Shown piece after piece: positions 61,030 to 64,000 of a DNA stretch of 64,000 nt. The stretch lies in NCBI RefSeq assembly GCF_003550065.1, contig NZ_QXDC01000002.1, forward strand, positions 1-64,000, given 5' to 3'. The translations under genes and the position numbers were made by a program. How positions within the stretch are numbered: the stretch's first letter is position 1; each line of letters begins with the position of its first letter. The stretch comes from Hephaestia caeni. Its GTDB lineage: Bacteria > Pseudomonadota > Alphaproteobacteria > Sphingomonadales > Sphingomonadaceae. The notes under the pieces were generated by a model. The model saw only the letters and a program-made list of their open reading frames with translations. It was not told the DNA's origin and made no database searches.

Positions 61030-62688
61030 GTGAAGACTTTGAGAACCGCCATGCGCGTCGGCCGGACGATGCTGATCGTTGCCGGGGTTTCGGGCGGGGC
61101 CGTCGCCGCCGCGGCGCAAGACGGCCCGCGGACCGTCGCCGTCGATCTGACGGCGTATAAGAACGTCGTCTACGTATCGGCGGCGAACGGATCGGACGCC
61201 GCCGCGCGCGGCACGAAGCAGGCGCCCTGGGCGACCGTGAGCGCGGCGCTCGCGGCGCTTGCCAAAACCGCTCAACCGACCGCGGTTCTCGTCGCCGAGG
61301 GAAGCTATCCCACAGAAAATCTTCAACTGCCCGCCGGCATCGATCTGTACGGCGGTTTCGACGCCGCCGACTGGAGCCGCGATATCTGGGCGCATCGCAC
61401 GACGCTTGCCGGCAAGGGCAGCGGCCGCGTGCTCGTGGCGGCCGACCACGCGACGCTCGACGGCTTCGAGGTTCGCGGCGGCGTCGTTCGTGGCACGGGG
61501 GGCGGCGTTCGGATCGACGGCACGTCTCCCGTCATCTCGAACAACATCTTCACCGCCAACAAAACGCTGGGGCCGCAGAACTGGAAGCCGAAATACTGGC
61601 ACGAGACGGCGAACGACGGCGGCGCGCTCTATTGCACCAACGGCGGCGCCCCGATCGTCGCGAACAACCTCTTCGTCGGCAACCAGACCGAGAACGGCCG
61701 AGGCGCGGCGATCGCGTTCAACCATCGCTGCAAGGGCAAGATCGCCGACAACGTCATTCTCGACAACGTGGCCGGCCTCGACGATCCGATGCGCAGCAGC
61801 GACGGCGGCGGCATATCGATCTTCGACTGGTCGGCGCCGATCGTCGAGGGCAATGTCGTCCTCAACAACAAGGCGCTCGCGAAGAATGATGCCGGGGGCA
61901 TCTTCGTCGCCTTGTGGTCATCGCCGCAGGTGCGCGACAATCTGATCGTCGGCAACGAGGCGGGGGACGATGCGGGCGGGCTGTTTGTCGGTGGACAGGA
62001 GCATCGTTACGGCGCGCCGCTCGATCCGATGCCCCCCGCGAGCGATTATTTCGTCAACGTGATCGGCAACCGGCTGTTCGGCAACAGCAATTCCTCGCGC
62101 AATTCGGGCGCGACGCGGATCACGATGGAGACGCGCGGGCTGATCGAAGGCAATGTCGCCGCCTATAATTCGGGCTTCTACCTCCAGCGCACCGAGACGA
62201 AGGTGGTCAACAACACCATCCTCGAGAACCTCATCCTGATCGAGAGCAAGGATTATCTGAAACCCAGCATCTTCGACAACAACATCGTCTGGGGCTCGAT
62301 CGAATACGATACCAAGGCGCGCGTGACGAATTCGCTGTTCCGCGACGGATTCAAGGGTAACGAAACGGGCGAGCCCAGCTTTATCGACGACGAGCGCCAT
62401 ATCGCCCCGCTCGGCGTCACCTATGCCACGGACAGCTATCAGACGAGGATGTTGCTTGCCGATCCGATCGACCCGGCTGATCTCGAAGGCCGCGCGGTGT
62501 TCGGCGACGGCAAATGGGCAGTCATCAAGAACGCCACCGCGAACAGCCTGACGCTGTGGGGCGACATGCGCGGCGTCCGCAACCTGACGGTCGTGTCGCA
62601 ATACCGCCAGACCGCGGATTCGAAGGGTGCCGGGAAGGGGGCGGACGCCGTAAAAAAAAAGACCCTAGCTGGGCTCCCCACCGGATAA
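61030..62688 (+). CDS. exported right-handed beta-helix protein
   Basis: This 552-residue protein has a signal peptide (TMLIVAGVSGGAVAAAAQDG) and then the opening motif of pectate-lyase-like parallel beta-helices (VVYVSAANGSDAAARGTKQA, PWATVSAALAALAK). Many repeated rungs follow with asparagine ladders (ISNNIFTANKTLG, VANNLFVGNQTENG, VLNNKALAKNDAGG, VIGNRLFGNSNSSRNSG). Such proteins are often polysaccharide lyases or epimerases. Start is a GTG at 61030 with GAGGGG upstream; ATG at 61051 is an alternative. The last codons (KKKTLAGLPTG) are read from sequence that encodes a conserved aldolase segment in another frame, so the natural C-terminus is probably near residue 540. Confidence 0.82.
   Translation: MKTLRTAMRVGRTMLIVAGVSGGAVAAAAQDGPRTVAVDLTAYKNVVYVSAANGSDAAARGTKQAPWATVSAALAALAKTAQPTAVLVAEGSYPTENLQLPAGIDLYGGFDAADWSRDIWAHRTTLAGKGSGRVLVAADHATLDGFEVRGGVVRGTGGGVRIDGTSPVISNNIFTANKTLGPQNWKPKYWHETANDGGALYCTNGGAPIVANNLFVGNQTENGRGAAIAFNHRCKGKIADNVILDNVAGLDDPMRSSDGGGISIFDWSAPIVEGNVVLNNKALAKNDAGGIFVALWSSPQVRDNLIVGNEAGDDAGGLFVGGQEHRYGAPLDPMPPASDYFVNVIGNRLFGNSNSSRNSGATRITMETRGLIEGNVAAYNSGFYLQRTETKVVNNTILENLILIESKDYLKPSIFDNNIVWGSIEYDTKARVTNSLFRDGFKGNETGEPSFIDDERHIAPLGVTYATDSYQTRMLLADPIDPADLEGRAVFGDGKWAVIKNATANSLTLWGDMRGVRNLTVVSQYRQTADSKGAGKGADAVKKKTLAGLPTG
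62652..62660 (+). repeat. A9 homopolymer at the beta-helix/aldolase frame junction
   Basis: Nine adenines lie where the beta-helix frame (GTA AAA AAA AAG) and the aldolase frame (CGT AAA AAA AAA GAC) meet. The second frame is -1 relative to the first. Such a run is a known site for ribosomal or RNA-polymerase slippage and also for sequencing or replication indels. Confidence 0.85.
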
Positions 62689-63545
62689 ACAAGGCGATCG
62701 AGCTGCTCGAGCGCGGGCAGCCGATCTATTATGCCGATGCCTATGGCGGCTATGACGAAGGGGTGCGCCTGGGCGGCACCTGGGCCGATTATATCACCTA
62801 CAATATGGAGCACGCGCCGCTCGATTTCGCGCTGCTTCACGAGTTCATGCGCGGGCTGGTCGATGCGGGGCCGACCAGGAGCGGGCACCGCACCCCGGCG
62901 GTGATCGTGGTGCTGCCGATGCTCGGAACCAGCCCACAGGCGGTCGAGGCGAATAGCTGGATGATCGAGCAGGCGCTGGCGCAGGGCGTGCATGGCCTCC
63001 ACCTCGCCCGCGCACAGGACCCCGAAGCCGTGGAACGCTATGTGCGCGCGGCGCGCTATCCGTTTCACAAGCAGGGCACGAACAGTGTCGGCGAAGGCCT
63101 GCGCGGATGGGGAAGCCAGAAATTCGCCGCCTGGGTGTGGGGGGTGAGTCCGCGGGAATATCTGGAGCGAGCGGACGTCTGGCCGCTCAATCCCAAGGGC
63201 GAGATCATGCTCGGGGTGAAGATCGAGGATCGCGTCGCGCTCGCCAATGCGCCCAGGACGCTCGCCGTGCCGGGGATCGCCTTCGCCGAGCACGGGCCGC
63301 GAGACATGGGGTTGTCCTACGGCCACCTCGAGGGCCGCGCCGATCCGCCCGTGCCGCCCGAGGTCAATGCGGCAGGCGACAAGGTGCTCGCGCTCACCAG
63401 GAAGAACGGGATATTCTTCCTCGACAACGTGCTGCCGGACAATGTCGCGGCGCAGCTCGATCGTGGCGTGATGATCGGCGCGGGGCGGCGTGAGGATTCG
63501 GCCGAGGCCGGCCGCGATCATACCCATCGCAAGATGCCGTGGTGA
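62661..63545 (+). CDS. HpcH/HpaI-type aldolase, no visible start codon (frameshifted or 5'-truncated)
   Basis: From DPSWAPHRINKAIELLERGQ to the TGA at 63545 the frame encodes an HpcH/HpaI aldolase/citrate lyase-like barrel: TYNMEHAPLDFALLHEFMRG near codon 45, VHGLHLARAQDPEAVERYV near 110, and MLGVKIEDRVALANAPRTLA near 182. These enzymes split 2-keto-3-deoxy acids into pyruvate and an aldehyde, the step after the dehydratase and FAH proteins. No ATG, GTG or TTG with a ribosome binding site opens this frame near the conserved start; the frame is continuous with the beta-helix gene only through a -1 shift at the A9 run. The export signal expected from its neighbours is missing. Confidence 0.8.
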   Translation, partial: DPSWAPHRINKAIELLERGQPIYYADAYGGYDEGVRLGGTWADYITYNMEHAPLDFALLHEFMRGLVDAGPTRSGHRTPAVIVVLPMLGTSPQAVEANSWMIEQALAQGVHGLHLARAQDPEAVERYVRAARYPFHKQGTNSVGEGLRGWGSQKFAAWVWGVSPREYLERADVWPLNPKGEIMLGVKIEDRVALANAPRTLAVPGIAFAEHGPRDMGLSYGHLEGRADPPVPPEVNAAGDKVLALTRKNGIFFLDNVLPDNVAAQLDRGVMIGAGRREDSAEAGRDHTHRKMPW

Positions 63546-63588
63546 CGGGAATACCCGGCACTCGCGGATGACCGCGTCTGGAGATGTC

Positions 63589-64000
63589 ATGAAAATCACC
63601 GAGATCGTCGAGCAAACCGTTTCGATCGGCTCGCCGATCCGCAACGCCGTGATCGATTTTTCCGCGATGACCGTTTCGGCCGTCGCCGTCAGGACCGACC
63701 ATGTCGTCGAGGGGCGGCCGCTGGTGGGCTATGGGTTCAGTTCGAACGGCCGATACGCGCAGGGCGGCATTCTGCGCGAGCGGATCATTCCGCGGCTCCT
63801 CGCTGCCGATCCCGACGCCTTGGTCGATGCGTCGGGCGTCCTCGATCCCTTCAAATGCTGGGACACGATGGTGCGCAACGAGAAGCCCGGCGGCCACGGC
63901 GAGCGATCGGTGGCCGTGGGGACTATCGACATGGCGTTGTGGGATCTCGCCGCGAAAGCCGAAGGCGTGCCGCTCTATCGGCTGCTTGCCGATCGGTATC
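63589..64000 (+). CDS. D-tartrate dehydratase-like enolase-superfamily protein, N-terminal part
   Basis: The first 137 codons of this gene lie in the window and it runs off the right end. The protein begins MKITEIVEQTVSIGSPIRNA and contains VGYGFSSNGRYAQGGILRER, NEKPGGHGERSVAVGTIDMA and LWDLAAKAEGVPLYRLLADR. This pattern matches the capping domain of D-tartrate dehydratase-type members of the mandelate racemase/enolase superfamily. It has no signal peptide, so unlike the dehydratase at 56926 it is cytoplasmic. It starts 43 bp after the aldolase stop and continues the sugar-acid operon. The catalytic barrel is not visible. Confidence 0.85.
   Translation, partial: MKITEIVEQTVSIGSPIRNAVIDFSAMTVSAVAVRTDHVVEGRPLVGYGFSSNGRYAQGGILRERIIPRLLAADPDALVDASGVLDPFKCWDTMVRNEKPGGHGERSVAVGTIDMALWDLAAKAEGVPLYRLLADRY

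Noticed and set aside
1..64000. CRISPR arrays, tRNA or rRNA genes, insertion sequences, integrases or attachment sites
   Set aside because: I looked for regular direct repeats, cloverleaf-like sequences and transposase motifs and found none that I could support.

Overview
The window reads as chromosomal DNA of a GC-rich alphaproteobacterium, most likely a sphingomonad. The grounds are the two TonB-dependent receptors (one with the sphingomonad/Caulobacter carbohydrate-type plug), the density of CoA-ester catabolic genes, the NodT-type efflux lipoprotein and the many Tat-exported sugar enzymes. I saw no tRNA, rRNA, insertion sequence, integrase or CRISPR array. Nothing here names a species.

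Region A (1-27.9 kb) follows the last 31 codons of a glutaryl-CoA dehydrogenase-like gene. It is a large catabolic island built around CoA thioesters: a TonB receptor, two SnoaL/NTF2-fold proteins, an enone reductase, a TIM-barrel isomerase, two CaiB-type CoA-transferases, an acyl-CoA ligase, three acyl-CoA dehydrogenases (two as an overlapping pair), two paralogous alpha/beta hydrolases around a GntR regulator, an acetyl-CoA hydrolase/transferase homologue, an amidohydrolase-Rieske-amidohydrolase-CoA-transferase operon, a crotonase, a LysR regulator, an MmgE/PrpD protein and two MFS transporters. Several of these enzymes lack the family's usual catalytic residue. I cannot name the substrate. 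The gene set fits uptake, CoA activation, beta-oxidation-like steps and C-C bond hydrolysis of a cyclic or branched acid.

Region B (28-34.4 kb) holds a LysR gene divergent from a minus-strand set coding for an exported propeller-like protein, a type-2 glycerate kinase and an LldP-type permease, which together suggest glycerate or lactate-like acid use. A lipoprotein of the endonuclease/exonuclease/phosphatase fold follows. Region C (34.3-42.5 kb) is a complete RND efflux system (membrane fusion protein, HAE1 pump, NodT outer-membrane factor) divergent from its TetR regulator, with a palindromic operator inside the predicted pump promoter. A membrane-anchored FMN glutamate-synthase-domain protein follows.

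Region D (42.5-55.8 kb) is a LacI-controlled sugar locus. On the minus strand lie a DUF1080 (3-keto-disaccharide hydrolase) gene and a carbohydrate-type TonB receptor. On the plus strand lie lacI and then an operon with an MFS symporter, Gfo/Idh/MocA oxidoreductase, TIM-barrel isomerase, cytochrome c, Tat-exported TIM-barrel protein, gluconate-2-dehydrogenase subunit 3, a second Tat-exported TIM-barrel protein and a GMC flavoprotein, ended by a strong terminator. Two matching 16-bp palindromes mark the LacI-controlled promoters. The set looks like a periplasmic route that oxidises glycosides to 3-keto-glycosides, cleaves them and imports the products.

Region E (56-64 kb) has a signal-peptide-bearing FAH-family hydrolase, a Tat-exported enolase-superfamily sugar-acid dehydratase, an exported LamG/propeller protein, an exported beta-helix protein, an HpcH/HpaI aldolase whose 5' end is fused out of frame to the beta-helix gene at an A9 run, and the start of a D-tartrate-dehydratase-like gene. 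Regions D and E together suggest that steps of sugar and sugar-acid breakdown that are normally cytoplasmic have been moved to the periplasm. I regard this, and the amidohydrolase-Rieske-amidohydrolase operon of region A, as the best candidates for undescribed biology.
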